Assembly: GCF_005153485.1 (NCBI RefSeq)
Contig: NZ_CP039740.1
Location: 3,661,001-3,725,000 of the forward strand
Length of the DNA: 64,000 nucleotides
Source of the DNA: Pseudolabrys sp. FHR47
GTDB lineage: Bacteria; Pseudomonadota; Alphaproteobacteria; Rhizobiales; Xanthobacteraceae
Direction: 5' to 3'
In this document: positions 8,849-18,382 of the stretch, in pieces
Layout: every line of letters begins with the position of its first letter
Position numbering within the stretch: the first letter of the stretch is position 1
Made by a program: the position numbers and the translations under genes
Notes under the pieces: generated by a model
Seen by the model: the letters and a program-made list of their open reading frames with translations, nothing else
Told to the model about the DNA's origin: nothing
Database searches by the model: none

Positions 8849-9484
8849 TCAAACGGCGCTGACCACCACCGCCTCGCCGTCCATCGCGACGGCGGCTTTC
8901 AGGCCGCAGGCCTGCGCGAGCAGGTGCGTATAATAGGGTTGGATCTTGTGGGCATCGACGCCGTCCGGCCCGACCTCGCCCGCAAGCAGCGGCGGCACGG
9001 TCGCCAATACCTTGGCATTAGTGCCGGTCGCGGTGACCTTGAAGCCCATCGCATCGCCCTCGCCCACCGGATCGACGGCGATCTGGCCGCCGCGCGGGAT
9101 CGCCTGGCTAGCGATCAGTGTCATGTTGAGCAATAGCTTGACCCGGTTCTTGCCCATCAGCACGCGCGGAATATTCCAGGTGATCTTGGTCTTGTCGTCT
9201 TCCAGAAAGCCGCGCGAAATCTTCTCGGCATCGCCAGTGTCGATCTGCGAGCCGGCCGAACCGGCGGCGCCGAAAGCGATGCGGCAGAATTGCAGTTTGG
9301 CCGACGCGGTATTGGCGCTTTTCTTGATCAGTTCGAGCGCGAAAGCCCGGGTCTCCTCGTCCTTGTCCTCGGCCAGCACTTCGAGGCCGTTGACGATGGC
9401 GCCGACCGGGCTGATCAGATCGTGACAGACGCGCGAACACAACAAAGCAGCAAGATCGAGCGCTTCGATAGATGAACCGGACAT
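8849..9484 (-). CDS. chpT: Histidine phosphotransferase ChpT
   Basis: This 211-aa protein has a dimeric HisKA-like helical hairpin with His21 in CSRVCHDLISPVGAIVNG, followed by a degenerate ATPase-like fold. This matches ChpT, which relays phosphate from CckA to CtrA and CpdR in alphaproteobacterial cell-cycle control. I placed the start at 9484, where GGAGA precedes the ATG; the frame is open to 9589. It sits 132 nt upstream of cheA on the same strand, so cell-cycle and motility control are physically linked. Confidence 0.85.
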   Translation of the reverse strand: MSGSSIEALDLAALLCSRVCHDLISPVGAIVNGLEVLAEDKDEETRAFALELIKKSANTASAKLQFCRIAFGAAGSAGSQIDTGDAEKISRGFLEDDKTKITWNIPRVLMGKNRVKLLLNMTLIASQAIPRGGQIAVDPVGEGDAMGFKVTATGTNAKVLATVPPLLAGEVGPDGVDAHKIQPYYTHLLAQACGLKAAVAMDGEAVVVSAV

Positions 9485-9628
9485 GAGATTTGTCTCCGCA
9501 CGAGGGTTTCTAATCGAGACGGGCGAATCGCTGTCGCATCGGCTCTTCGTGCGTGATACACCGCACATCTTCGACCGCCAAGGACGCAAAAAGCCCGTCG
9601 ATTAGGGATCCAAGACGCGATTTCGCCC

Positions 9629-10465
9629 GTGCAGGACATCACCCCGCAACAAGCCGAACCGCTCATCGACGAACTCACGGCCATCGCGGCGCGTGCGAGC
9701 GCTGCGACGCTCGCCGTGCCGTTTTCCGCTGTCGAGCAACGCAGCAAGAACGACCTGTCGCCGGTAACCGCCGCCGACGAGGCCGCCGAAGCCATCATCC
9801 TTGAAGGCCTTGCGCGACTTTGTCCGGGCGTGCCCGTGGTGGCCGAAGAGAGCGTCGCCAAGGGCCGTATCCCGGCCGGACTGAGCGGCAGCTTTTTCTG
9901 CGTCGATCCGCTCGACGGCACCAAGGAATTCCTGGCCGGGCGCGACGAATTCACGGTCAATATCGCGCTGATCACGCAAGGCGCGCCCATTGCCGGCGTT
10001 ATCGCCGCGCCGAAGCAAGGATTGCTGTGGCGGGGCGTCATCGGCTTCGGCGCGGCGCGGCTGCGGCTCAAATTGTCCGGCGGCGGCACGGAGACCTGTG
10101 AGCCGAAGGCGATCCATACGAGGTCGGCGCCGGCGCAGCTCACGGTCGCTACCTCCCGTACGCATCTCGACAGCGTGACCGAAGCTTTTATCGGCCGGCT
10201 ACCGATCGGCGAACGTTACATGTGCGGCTCGTCCGTGAAGTTCTGCCACCTGGCAGAAGGCGCGGCCGACATCTATCCCCGGTTCGGCCCGACCTGCGAA
10301 TGGGACATCGCCGCTGGCTCCGCGATCCTGACCGCCGCCGGTGGTGCCGTTCGGGCGCCGTCGGGCGGTACCCTGCACTTCGGCAACAGCGACAGCGATT
10401 TCCGCGTACCGGGGTTCATCGCGATCGGCGACCCGGTCGGGCTACCCGCCTTGCCCGGCGCCTGA
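9629..10465 (+). CDS. cysQ: 3'(2'),5'-bisphosphate nucleotidase CysQ
   Basis: A 278-aa member of the inositol-monophosphatase superfamily. It hydrolyses PAP/PAPS-type 3',5'-bisphosphates made during sulfate assimilation. Metal-binding motifs are present: the acidic pair in VVAEES, the signature FCVDPLDGTKEFL, and the C-terminal CEWDIAAGSAIL. Length and motif order fit CysQ better than SuhB. It is divergent from chpT and convergent with the YHS-domain gene two bases beyond its stop. Confidence 0.92.
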   Translation: MQDITPQQAEPLIDELTAIAARASAATLAVPFSAVEQRSKNDLSPVTAADEAAEAIILEGLARLCPGVPVVAEESVAKGRIPAGLSGSFFCVDPLDGTKEFLAGRDEFTVNIALITQGAPIAGVIAAPKQGLLWRGVIGFGAARLRLKLSGGGTETCEPKAIHTRSAPAQLTVATSRTHLDSVTEAFIGRLPIGERYMCGSSVKFCHLAEGAADIYPRFGPTCEWDIAAGSAILTAAGGAVRAPSGGTLHFGNSDSDFRVPGFIAIGDPVGLPALPGA

Positions 10466-10467
10466 CA

Positions 10468-10998
10468 TTAGCGCGAAATCATATAGGCGACCGAAGGCCA
10501 CTTCTGCCGGGCACGCTCGATAATGCGTTCCGGATCGGCCAGGAATTCGGCGCGCGCAGCTTCGTCATAAAACAGATAAAGACGCTCGTCCTTGATCGTC
10601 CAGATCAGGGGATGGCCGGTGACGGAGGTGTCGCGGCCAATCGCCACCGGATCGTAGCCGCCGAATTGCGGCCCGTAGACTTCCGGTTGATCGGCAAAGG
10701 CGGCGCGGTTGCCCTCGTTCTCAAAGCGCCAGATCACGCCCGCTGCACGGAGTTCGAGTTCGGGCCGGCCCTGAACCGCCTTGCCGCGTGAAAAATAGGC
10801 AACCGGGTCGAAGCCGCTGATAGCCAGGCCGCTGGCGGGATCGACCACGACACGCTCCAGCGGCCCGGCCGCGCCGGCGACAGGTATTCGAATGGGCAGG
10901 ACCAGAAAGACGGCGAAAATAGCCGCGGCGACCCTCTTGGCGACCGAAAAACCCCGCTTTTTTTGCTGCCGCGCTGCCGTCATAGTTCCAAGGGACAT
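10468..10998 (-). CDS. Exported YHS-domain protein
   Basis: About 176 aa. A basic N-terminus and a hydrophobic stretch (AAAIFAVFLVLPIRIPVAGA) form a signal peptide or anchor. The mature domain reads GFDPVAYFSRGKAVQGRPEL and then YGPQFGGYDPVAIGRD, the pattern of YHS-domain proteins such as the TAT-exported YHS family, which are thought to bind metal. The start could be 10998 or 10983; the frame open to 11217 is not convincing upstream. Function is otherwise unknown. Confidence 0.75.
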   Translation of the reverse strand: MSLGTMTAARQQKKRGFSVAKRVAAAIFAVFLVLPIRIPVAGAAGPLERVVVDPASGLAISGFDPVAYFSRGKAVQGRPELELRAAGVIWRFENEGNRAAFADQPEVYGPQFGGYDPVAIGRDTSVTGHPLIWTIKDERLYLFYDEAARAEFLADPERIIERARQKWPSVAYMISR

Positions 10999-11102
10999 AG
11001 AGATCGATTCGAATGCGCTCCCTTGGCCACCATAGGGCCCTGGCGTGAGCGTGACGTTAAGCGCCTTAAACCGGGCCAACAGCCCATGCCATGGAGCCTT
11101 CG

Positions 11103-11753
11103 ATGCGCACCTCGTTGCGGTTTGCAGCCCTGAGCTTCTGTCTTCTTGCTGCCGGCACGGCCCAAGCCCAGCAGGCTGCCCAGGACGCTGCCCAGCAGCC
11201 TCAGGTCCAGCAGGCACAGAATGCGCCCCCGCCGCGGCCGATCCAGCCGGCGCCCCAGCAGCAGCGAGGCGGCACCTTCACCGTCGACGAGATCGTCTCG
11301 ACCGGCCACCAGTTCTTCGGCACGGTGTCGCGCGGGCTCGCCCAAGTGGTGGAGACGGCAGTCGGCCGCTGGGGCCAACCCAATGGCTATATCCTCGGCC
11401 AGGAAGGCTCCGGCGCCTTCATCGTCGGCCTGCGCTATGGCGATGGCACGCTCTACACCAAGAATGCCGGGGACCTCCGGGTGTTCTGGGAAGGCCCGTC
11501 GATCGGCTTCGACACTGGCGGCGAAGGCGCCCGCACGATGATGCTGGTCTACAACCTGCCCGCGACCGACGCGATCTACCAGCGTTTCGGCGGCATCGAC
11601 GGCTCGGCCTATTTCATCGGCGGCTTCGGCATGACGGCGCTGACGGCCAACAACATCGTCGTGGTGCCGATCCGCTCGGGGGTCGGCCTGCGCCTTGGCG
11701 CCAATATCGGCTATCTGAAGTTCACGCCGAAGGCGACCTGGAATCCCTTCTGA
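11103..11753 (+). CDS. eipA: EipA-type DUF1134 envelope protein
   Basis: A 216-aa exported protein: signal peptide ending in AGTAQAQ, a Gln/Pro/Ala-rich low-complexity linker (about 22-58), then the DUF1134 domain. The domain includes the VDEIVSTGHQFFGTVSRGLA and FDTGGEGARTMMLVYNL segments. DUF1134 proteins such as Brucella EipA form a small periplasmic beta barrel needed for envelope integrity and are found almost only in Alphaproteobacteria. GGAG 5-6 nt before the ATG at 11103 supports that start over 11091. Confidence 0.85.
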   Translation: MRTSLRFAALSFCLLAAGTAQAQQAAQDAAQQPQVQQAQNAPPPRPIQPAPQQQRGGTFTVDEIVSTGHQFFGTVSRGLAQVVETAVGRWGQPNGYILGQEGSGAFIVGLRYGDGTLYTKNAGDLRVFWEGPSIGFDTGGEGARTMMLVYNLPATDAIYQRFGGIDGSAYFIGGFGMTALTANNIVVVPIRSGVGLRLGANIGYLKFTPKATWNPF

Positions 11754-11925
11754 CCCTTTCTTAACGCCCCGAATGCTAGGCCCCGCGCATCAGCCCGCGC
11801 GGGACGTTAAGGACGCGCGCCCGGGTTTAGGTTAATGTGTAGCATTGCTGGCATCTCCACCCGGCCGGTGTCATGGTTGGATCGGGGATAGGCGGGCGAG
11901 GCGTTGCGTTCGGAGGCGTCGTTCC

Positions 11926-13212
11926 ATGATTGAACCGATCATGTTTTTCGGGATCGGGTTTTTCGTCGCAGCCCTGGTCGGGCTCGTCGTCGTCCCTCTG
12001 GTGCATAACCGCGCCGTGCGCCTCACCATGCGCCGCCTGGAGGCGGCGACCCCGTTGTCGTTGGCCGAAATCCAGGCCGACAAGGATCAGCTCCGCGCCG
12101 AATTCGCCATGTCGACCCGCCGGCTCGAAGTCGCCGTCGAAGGCCTGCGCACCAAGAGCACCAGCCAGCTTGCCGAACTCGGCAAGAAGGGCGACGCCAT
12201 CAACCGCCTGAAGATCGAACTGGGCGAGAAGACCGCCACGATTTTCGCGCTGGAAGCCCGCGACAAGGCGCTACGCGACCAACTGCGCGTCACCGAAGAA
12301 GAATTCGCGGTCAAGACCAGCGCCATGCTGGAGGCGCAGCGCGCACTGACCGAGAAGGAAGCCGAGGTCGCCCGCGTGCTCGCCTCGTTCGACGAACAGT
12401 CGAGCATCAACGAGGCGCAGAAAGTCGAACTCGTCGCGCTCAAGACCCAGGTCGAAGCGCTCAAGGGCCGCGTCGACGAGGCCAACAACGAATTGCGCAT
12501 CGTCGAGGACCGCCGCGACGCCGAGCGCGTCGAACTCAAGGCGGCGACACAGGAACTCACCGAAGAGCGTGGCAAGGTCGAGAATCTCGGCCGCCGCGTC
12601 GGCGAGCTCGAGCATGCCCTCGTCGCCCAGACCACCGAAGCCGAAATTCTCGGCCGCCGCGCCGCCGACATGGAAAACCGGCTCGGCGAACAGATGCGTC
12701 TCCTCGCCGAGAGCGATGCCGCGCTCAAGCAAATGCGCGGCGAGATGGAAACCGCGCGCAAGACCGAGAGCGATCTGCGCGCCGCCGTCGCCGAACTCGA
12801 CGCCCGCGCCAGCGCCGCGACCCAGCAGCTTCGCACCGAGAACGGCCAGTTGCTGGCCGAGCTTGAAAAGACCCGCGACGAGCGCGACCGCGCGCTGCGC
12901 GAAATGAGCGCGCTCAAGCGCGAGACCGAAGAGAACTGGGCCGCCGAGCGCATCGAGAACTCGTTGATGCGCGAGCGCATCAACGACGTCGCCGCCGAAA
13001 TCGCGCGCCTGGCCTCGGCGTTGGAAGGCCCGAACTCGCCAATCGACGCCATCCTCGCCGCCGAGACCGCGCGCGACCATGCGCCGAGCGCGCCCGGAAC
13101 GCCGAACGCCCTGGGCACGCCAGAGGCCGGCGGAAACCTCGCCGACCGCATCCGCGCATTGCAGACCCAGGCCTCGCGTCTTGCCACCGACGAGCAGAAG
13201 GTGCCGAACTGA
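11926..13212 (+). CDS. Membrane-anchored long coiled-coil protein
   Basis: A 428-aa protein with one N-terminal transmembrane segment (MFFGIGFFVAALVGLVVVPL, residues about 6-25). About 300 residues of heptad-rich, Ala/Glu/Arg/Leu-dense coiled coil follow, to about residue 370. The C-terminal tail is Pro/Gly-rich. No catalytic motif is visible. The layout resembles RmuC or structural scaffold proteins, but the RmuC nuclease domain is missing. The start at 11926 begins directly at the membrane segment. Probably a conserved envelope-associated protein of unknown role. Confidence 0.7.
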   Translation: MIEPIMFFGIGFFVAALVGLVVVPLVHNRAVRLTMRRLEAATPLSLAEIQADKDQLRAEFAMSTRRLEVAVEGLRTKSTSQLAELGKKGDAINRLKIELGEKTATIFALEARDKALRDQLRVTEEEFAVKTSAMLEAQRALTEKEAEVARVLASFDEQSSINEAQKVELVALKTQVEALKGRVDEANNELRIVEDRRDAERVELKAATQELTEERGKVENLGRRVGELEHALVAQTTEAEILGRRAADMENRLGEQMRLLAESDAALKQMRGEMETARKTESDLRAAVAELDARASAATQQLRTENGQLLAELEKTRDERDRALREMSALKRETEENWAAERIENSLMRERINDVAAEIARLASALEGPNSPIDAILAAETARDHAPSAPGTPNALGTPEAGGNLADRIRALQTQASRLATDEQKVPN

Positions 13213-13278
13213 CGGCTGGCGCGGGGCTGATTTGCCCCGTGATTTCAGCGACTTTTCGGCGGGATTGCGCCGCTTCGC

Positions 13279-13307
13279 TTGACACCCCGCCGCCGCCTTC
13301 CTTATAT
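13279..13307 (+). promoter_or_regulatory. Promoter of tRNA-Val
   Basis: A perfect TTGACA (13279-13284) and TTATAT (13302-13307) are separated by 17 bp. Initiation is predicted about 10 nt upstream of the mature tRNA end. Confidence 0.65.
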
Positions 13308-13324
13308 CGCCCGGCTGAATGGTC

Positions 13325-13399
13325 GGGCGGTTAGCTCAGCGGGAGAGCACACCCTTCACACGGGTGGGGTCATAGGTTCAATCCCTATACCGCCCACCA
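13325..13399 (+). tRNA. tRNA-Val(CAC)
   Basis: A complete cloverleaf of 75 nt including the encoded CCA. The acceptor stem is GGGCGGT/ACCGCCC with discriminator A. The anticodon stem CACCC/GGGTG closes the loop TTCACAC, giving anticodon CAC (valine, GUG). The T-loop is GGTTCAATCC. Confidence 0.96.
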
Positions 13400-13427
13400 T
13401 TCGCAGCATTACATCGTTGCTTTCGAG

Positions 13428-13449
13428 GCCCGCGCGAGCGGGCTTTTTT
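13428..13449 (+). terminator. Rho-independent terminator after tRNA-Val
   Basis: The stem GCCCGC (13428-13433) pairs with GCGGGC (13438-13443) around a GCGA tetraloop and is followed by six T residues (13444-13449). Confidence 0.8.
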
Positions 13450-13579
13450 GTTGGCGACTATGACACCACTTGCGACGTACTGCGCACTCTCCACAGGAGC
13501 GACACGCCAAGCGGTTGCCCCCGCAGGCACCCGCAGGCGATAAGCACCGCCCGCTGAATCGTCTTGTCGAGTGTCGTCC

Positions 13580-15913
13580 ATGTCCGAACTGATCTTCCGC
13601 CGCATTGCCACCGAGTTGTCCGTCCGCGTCGAACAGGTGCAGGCGACGGTGGAACTGCTCGACGGCGGCGCCACGGTTCCGTTCGTCGCGCGCTATCGCA
13701 AGGAGGTGACCGGCGGGCTCGACGATGCGCAACTACGCACGCTCGACGAACGCCTCAAGTATCTGCGCGAGCTCGAGGAGCGGCGCGAGGCCATCCTCAA
13801 GTCGGTGCGTGAGCAGGGCAAGCTCGATGCCGCGCTTGAGGCACAGATCATGGCCGCCGACAACAAGGGCCGCCTCGAAGACATCTATCTTCCGTACAAG
13901 CCGAAACGGCGCACCAAGGCCGAGATTGCCAAGGAGGCCGGGCTCGAACCGCTCGCCGACCTGTTGCTGTCGGAGCCGCAGACCGATCCGCAGGTGGCCG
14001 CCGCGTCCTACGTCAACGCCGACAAGCAGGTCGCCGATGCCGCCGCCGCACTGGACGGCGCCCGCGCCATTCTCGTCGAGCGCTTCGGCGAGGATGCCGA
14101 CCTCGTCGGCGCCTTGCGCGAGGCGCTGTGGACGCAAGGGCGTCTGGTCTCGAAGCTGCGCGACGGCAAGGCCGAAGCTGGCGCCAAGTTCGCCGACTAT
14201 TTCGACTACGCCGAGTCCTTCACCAAGCTGCCGTCGCACCGCATTCTGGCGCTGTTCCGCGGCGAGAAGGAAGACGTGCTGAGCCTGCAGTTCGAGGATG
14301 AGCCGGTGCCCACCGCGGCCGGCGTACCGAACGCCTACGAACTCAAGATCATGCATCGCTTCAACGTGTCGGATCGCGGCCGTCCGGCCGATCGCTGGCT
14401 TATGGAGACGGTGCGCTGGGCCTGGCGCACCAAGATCCGCGCCCACATGAATATCGATCTGCGCCTGCGGCTGTGGAACGCCGCCGAGGAAGAAGCCGTG
14501 CGCGTCTTCGCCGCCAATCTGCGCGATCTCCTGCTTGCCGCGCCCGCGGGTCCGCGCGCCACGCTCGGCCTCGATCCGGGCTATCGCACCGGCGTCAAGG
14601 TTGCGGTCGTCGATGCCACCGGACAGGTGGTCGCGACCACCGCGATCTATCCGCACGAGCCACAACGCAAGTGGAACGAGTCGCTCGCCATCCTCGGCAA
14701 GCTGATCGTCGAACATAAAGTGGAGCTGATCGCCATCGGCAACGGCACCGCTTCGCGCGAGACCGACAAGTTGGCCAGCGAACTCGTCAAACTGCTAGGG
14801 CCAGAGCGCAAATTGTCCAAGATCGTGGTGTCGGAAGCCGGCGCATCGGTCTACTCCGCATCCGAATTTGCTTCACAGGAGTTGCCGGGCCTCGACGTGA
14901 CCTTGCGCGGTGCCGTATCGATCGCACGCCGGCTGCAGGACCCGCTCGCCGAGCTGGTCAAGATCGATCCAAAGTCGATCGGCGTCGGCCAGTACCAGCA
15001 TGATCTTAGCCAACACAAGCTGGCGCGCGCGCTCGATGCCGTGGTCGAGGATTGCGTCAATGCGGTCGGCGTCGATCTCAACACCGCCTCGGGCCCGCTG
15101 CTGGCCCGCGTCGCCGGCATCGGCTCAACGCTCGCCGACAACATCGTCACGCATCGCAATGCCAACGGCCCGTTCCGTTCGCGCAAAGGGCTGCTCGATG
15201 TTCCGCGCCTCGGCGCCAAGGCGTTCGAGCAATGCGCCGGCTTCCTGCGCATCCGCAATGGCGACGATCCGATCGACGCCTCCGGCGTACATCCGGAATC
15301 CTACCCAGTCGTGCGCCGTATCCTCGAAGCGACCAAAAGCAACATCCAGGTGCTGATCGGCAACACCACCGAGTTGCGCAAACTGTCGCCCAAGGATTTC
15401 ACCGACGACACCTTCGGTCTGCCGACCGTCACCGACATCCTGCGCGAACTGGAAAAGCCGGGCCGCGATCCGCGTCCCGCCTTCAAGGCAGCCGAGTTCA
15501 AGGAAGGCGTCGAGACGCTCAAAGATCTCAAGCCCGGCATGATCCTCGAAGGCGCGGTGACCAACGTCGCCGCGTTCGGCGCCTTTGTCGACATCGGCGT
15601 GCATCAGGACGGGCTGGTGCACATCTCGGCGATGTCGAAGACCTTTATCAAGGATCCGCGCGAGGTGGTGAAGCCCGGCGACATCGTGAAGGTGAAGGTG
15701 CTGGAGGTCGATGCCGGCCGTAAACGCATCGCGCTCAGCCTCCGCCTCGACGACGAGGCCGGCGCGGCGCGGCCGCAGGGGACGAAGCCCTCCGAGCGCA
15801 ACGACAAAGCGATGCGGAATTTCGCGGCGCGAAAGCCAGCGGAGTCTTCGGGCGGCGGCGCTCTCGCCGAGGCCATGCGCCGCGCGGCGGAGAAAAACGC
15901 CCCGCGCCGGTAG
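13580..15913 (+). CDS. tex: Tex-type S1 RNA-binding transcription accessory protein
   Basis: About 777 aa. The N-terminal helical region ([17 protein letters not shown]) is followed by a YqgF/RuvC-like domain ([20 protein letters not shown]), helix-hairpin-helix repeats ([19 protein letters not shown]) and a C-terminal S1 domain ([20 protein letters not shown]). This is the full Tex layout at normal length. Tex is a cytoplasmic nucleic-acid-binding protein related to eukaryotic Spt6 that affects transcription. ATG 13580 follows an in-frame GTG at 13571, so the start is uncertain by three codons. Confidence 0.95.
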   Translation: MSELIFRRIATELSVRVEQVQATVELLDGGATVPFVARYRKEVTGGLDDAQLRTLDERLKYLRELEERREAILKSVREQGKLDAALEAQIMAADNKGRLEDIYLPYKPKRRTKAEIAKEAGLEPLADLLLSEPQTDPQVAAASYVNADKQVADAAAALDGARAILVERFGEDADLVGALREALWTQGRLVSKLRDGKAEAGAKFADYFDYAESFTKLPSHRILALFRGEKEDVLSLQFEDEPVPTAAGVPNAYELKIMHRFNVSDRGRPADRWLMETVRWAWRTKIRAHMNIDLRLRLWNAAEEEAVRVFAANLRDLLLAAPAGPRATLGLDPGYRTGVKVAVVDATGQVVATTAIYPHEPQRKWNESLAILGKLIVEHKVELIAIGNGTASRETDKLASELVKLLGPERKLSKIVVSEAGASVYSASEFASQELPGLDVTLRGAVSIARRLQDPLAELVKIDPKSIGVGQYQHDLSQHKLARALDAVVEDCVNAVGVDLNTASGPLLARVAGIGSTLADNIVTHRNANGPFRSRKGLLDVPRLGAKAFEQCAGFLRIRNGDDPIDASGVHPESYPVVRRILEATKSNIQVLIGNTTELRKLSPKDFTDDTFGLPTVTDILRELEKPGRDPRPAFKAAEFKEGVETLKDLKPGMILEGAVTNVAAFGAFVDIGVHQDGLVHISAMSKTFIKDPREVVKPGDIVKVKVLEVDAGRKRIALSLRLDDEAGAARPQGTKPSERNDKAMRNFAARKPAESSGGGALAEAMRRAAEKNAPRR

Positions 15914-16010
15914 CGCGCCACCATGCAACCAATTGCCGCTGCCGCGGTTGTTCCATTCGGAACTGCCGGGCATTGGGTGGCCCGACGTCCGCTATGCGGG
16001 GGCTACCGAC

Positions 16011-17111
16011 TTGGATATTCGCACCGGCGATCGCGACACGGCGCCGAGAGGCAGCGCGCCTGAAGCCCTGCCCGGCTTGTTCGAGGCCGGCGGCTGGGCC
16101 TTTGCGGCGCAGGTCGCGATCTGCGGCATCTTCCTCATCGTCTTCGTCGCCGCGCTCGATCTGGCGCGGCCGGTACTGCTGCCGGTGACCTTCGCCTTCG
16201 TCGTCGGTTGGATGCTCGGCCCGTTGCAGGTGCGCGCCGACCGCTCGGGCGTTCCGATGCTGCTTACGGCGATTTCGCTCTGGCTTCTCGTTATCGTCGT
16301 ATGCAATGGCCTCGTCATGCTGCTGTCGGCGCCAGTGATTGACTGGGTCGACAAGGCGCCGGAAATCGGACGGCTGCTCAAGGAGCGGCTCTACTTTCTG
16401 AACGGCCCATGGGTTGCGCTGCAGGACATCCGCAACGCCATCCTGCCCGAGGATCAGGCCAAAAGCGCCGGTCTTGATCTCATAACCATCGTTCAGCCGG
16501 TCTTGTCGGTGGCGACGCCGGCGCTAGGCCAGGTGCTCATCTTCTTCGCGACCCTGTTCTTCGTGCTGCTCGGACGGTCGGGCCTGCGCCGCGCGCTGGT
16601 CGTGCGTTTCGACGATCATGAATCGCGGCTGCGCACGCTCAGGATATGGAACGACATCGAGCATCAGCTCACGAGCTATCTGAGCGTGGTCGCGATCATC
16701 AATCTGATCGTCGGCCTTGGCGCGGCTATCATCGCCTTCTCCGTCGGCCTGCCCAATGCGTTGGCCTGGGGTGTGCTTGCGTTTATCCTGAATTTCATTC
16801 CCTATCTCGGCGCGGTGATCATGGAACTGATCCTGCTCGGCGTCGGGCTGGTGACCTTCCCAACGCTCACGCATGCGCTGGCGGCGCCGCTTCTTTACCT
16901 GGTCTTCACTACGCTCGAAGGCCACTTCATCACACCGAGCATCATGGGCCGCCGGCTTACCTTGTCGCCGCTGATCGTGTTTCTGGCGCTGGTGTTCTGG
17001 ACCTGGTTATGGGGTCCGGCCGGTGCGTTCCTCGCCGTGCCGTTATTGATCGTCGGGCTCGTCGCCATTCACCACATTTTTCCAAAGCACGAGCCTAACC
17101 TGCCGGGGTAA
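16011..17111 (+). CDS. AI-2E family (PerM/YdiK-like) permease
   Basis: A membrane protein of about 366 aa with around eight hydrophobic segments. Two form an N-terminal pair (AICGIFLIVFVAALDLARPV), a soluble domain follows (about 110-190), and the C-terminal half carries the family motif LNFIPYLGAVI and GRRLTLSPLIVFLALVFW. The family includes the AI-2 exporter TqsA and Na+/H+ antiporters; substrate cannot be assigned here. The N-terminal start is uncertain: TTG 16011 is the best candidate in a frame open well upstream. Confidence 0.8.
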   Translation: MDIRTGDRDTAPRGSAPEALPGLFEAGGWAFAAQVAICGIFLIVFVAALDLARPVLLPVTFAFVVGWMLGPLQVRADRSGVPMLLTAISLWLLVIVVCNGLVMLLSAPVIDWVDKAPEIGRLLKERLYFLNGPWVALQDIRNAILPEDQAKSAGLDLITIVQPVLSVATPALGQVLIFFATLFFVLLGRSGLRRALVVRFDDHESRLRTLRIWNDIEHQLTSYLSVVAIINLIVGLGAAIIAFSVGLPNALAWGVLAFILNFIPYLGAVIMELILLGVGLVTFPTLTHALAAPLLYLVFTTLEGHFITPSIMGRRLTLSPLIVFLALVFWTWLWGPAGAFLAVPLLIVGLVAIHHIFPKHEPNLPG

Positions 17112-17184
17112 CGGGCCTCCATGGAACCAGTCCGGCGGGGCCGGCGTTGAGCCATCAAATCCTGCATCCAGTTCGAGGGAAATT

Positions 17185-17529
17185 ATGTCCACGCGCAGCA
17201 AGATCGCCACAACCGCCGACGAGATCGAAGCCATCAAGGATCTGATGGCCGATTTGGAAAAGCGCCTGCAACGTCTCGGCGGCACGGCCAAGAGCGAAGT
17301 CGCAGGCGGCGCCAACGAGGTTTCCGATTTCGTCAACGACACGCTCGCCGGCATCATGAGCCGCGTTCGCGACAACGCCCAGTCGGTCTCGGAAAGTGTC
17401 ACCGACAAGGCGACCGAGATCGGCGGCGATGCCGTCAAGAAGATCGTCACCGAGGTTGAAACGCGGCCGCTCACCATGCTGGCGATCGCCGCTGGCATTG
17501 GCTTTCTGTTTGGCGTGGCGCGGCGCTAG
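17185..17529 (+). CDS. DUF883 (ElaB/YqjD-like) inner-membrane protein
   Basis: A 114-aa protein with an N-terminal amphipathic coiled-coil region (IEAIKDLMADLEKRLQRLGG), a polar middle, and a C-terminal transmembrane segment (LAIAAGIGFLFGVARR) ending in basic residues. This is the DUF883/ElaB pattern; family members are tail-anchored proteins that can bind ribosomes. It is followed 10 nt later by another small membrane protein gene. Confidence 0.8.
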   Translation: MSTRSKIATTADEIEAIKDLMADLEKRLQRLGGTAKSEVAGGANEVSDFVNDTLAGIMSRVRDNAQSVSESVTDKATEIGGDAVKKIVTEVETRPLTMLAIAAGIGFLFGVARR

Positions 17530-17539
17530 CGAGGGTGCC

Positions 17540-17920
17540 ATGCGGCTGACCGACATCGCCGAAGGCGCTGCAAGCGCTCTGATCACGCGCTACGTCAAGC
17601 GCGCGATCCTTGCCGCGCTGGTCGGCATCTTCGCGATCGTCACGCTTTATTATTTGAGCGCGGCCGGCCTGATGGCGCTGGCCCTCACCTACGGCTCGCT
17701 TTACGCCTATCTCATCATGGCCGGCATCTACGCCGTGGCCGCGCTAAGCGCATTCGCCGTGTTCTACGCTACGCGCAATCGCACTTTTGTGCGCCAAAAT
17801 GCGGTGGGTGATGCCGCGGGATCGATGTCGCCGCGCAATATGCAGATCGCCATGCTGGTCGAAGCAGTGATGCTAGGCTACACGCTGGCGCGCAAGTCCG
17901 GCAACAAGAGCATCATTTAA
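17540..17920 (+). CDS. Small membrane protein of unknown function
   Basis: This 126-aa protein has two central hydrophobic helices (AILAALVGIFAIVTLYYLSA and YAYLIMAGIYAVAALSAFAV) and a polar tail that ends in a third weak amphipathic segment. It is translated from ATG 17540 right after the DUF883 gene with GAGGGT as ribosome-binding site, so the two are probably co-expressed. It resembles the phage-holin superfamily/DUF1469 type of partner often found after DUF883 genes. That resemblance is by layout only. Confidence 0.65.
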   Translation: MRLTDIAEGAASALITRYVKRAILAALVGIFAIVTLYYLSAAGLMALALTYGSLYAYLIMAGIYAVAALSAFAVFYATRNRTFVRQNAVGDAAGSMSPRNMQIAMLVEAVMLGYTLARKSGNKSII

Positions 17921-17923
17921 ACG

Positions 17924-18301
17924 CTAACGCTTCGCCGGCTCGCGCGACAGGCCCTTTGCGGCCAATTCGTCAAGATAGCCCTGCCAGATGCTGTCGCGAT
18001 CGCGACCGAGCCGGTACAAATTCGGCCAATCGTAAATGCCGGTCGAATGCATGTCGTCGAACACCAACCGCACCGCGTAATTGCCGACCTGCAACACTTC
18101 GATGATCTCGACATTGCGCTTGCCCGGCACGGTCACGCGCTCGGCCGGCGAATGACCCTGCACTTCCGCGCTCGGGCTGTTCACCCGCAAATACTCAGCG
18201 GGCAGGTCGAAGCGCGCGCCGTCGTCGAAGGCCACGGTCAGCGTCCGGCGGTCCTTGTGCAGGCGCAATTCGATCGGCCAAGCTTCGGCGGGAGCGGTCA
18301 T
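17924..18301 (-). CDS. DUF971 domain protein
   Basis: A 125-aa stand-alone DUF971 (gamma-butyrobetaine hydroxylase-like N-terminal) protein. Diagnostic segments are IELRLHKDRRTLTVAFDDG, LPAEYLRVNSPSAEVQGH, VGNYAVRLVFDDMHSTGIYDW and the terminal LYRLGRDRDSIWQGYLDEL. DUF971 proteins sit near Fe-S biogenesis and Mrp/ApbC genes in some genomes, but the function is not settled. It is convergent with the membrane protein gene and divergent from kdgK. Confidence 0.85.
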   Translation of the reverse strand: MTAPAEAWPIELRLHKDRRTLTVAFDDGARFDLPAEYLRVNSPSAEVQGHSPAERVTVPGKRNVEIIEVLQVGNYAVRLVFDDMHSTGIYDWPNLYRLGRDRDSIWQGYLDELAAKGLSREPAKR

Positions 18302-18382
18302 GGTGCCCTTCTAATCGCCCCTGCCCCAATGCACAATTCCTGATATAGAACCGGGCGCAATCAAGCCGGAGCCGGACGGGGT

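Noticed and set aside
11754..11925. Possible CtrA sites (several TTAA elements around eipA)
   Set aside because: None has the TTAA-N7-TTAA spacing.
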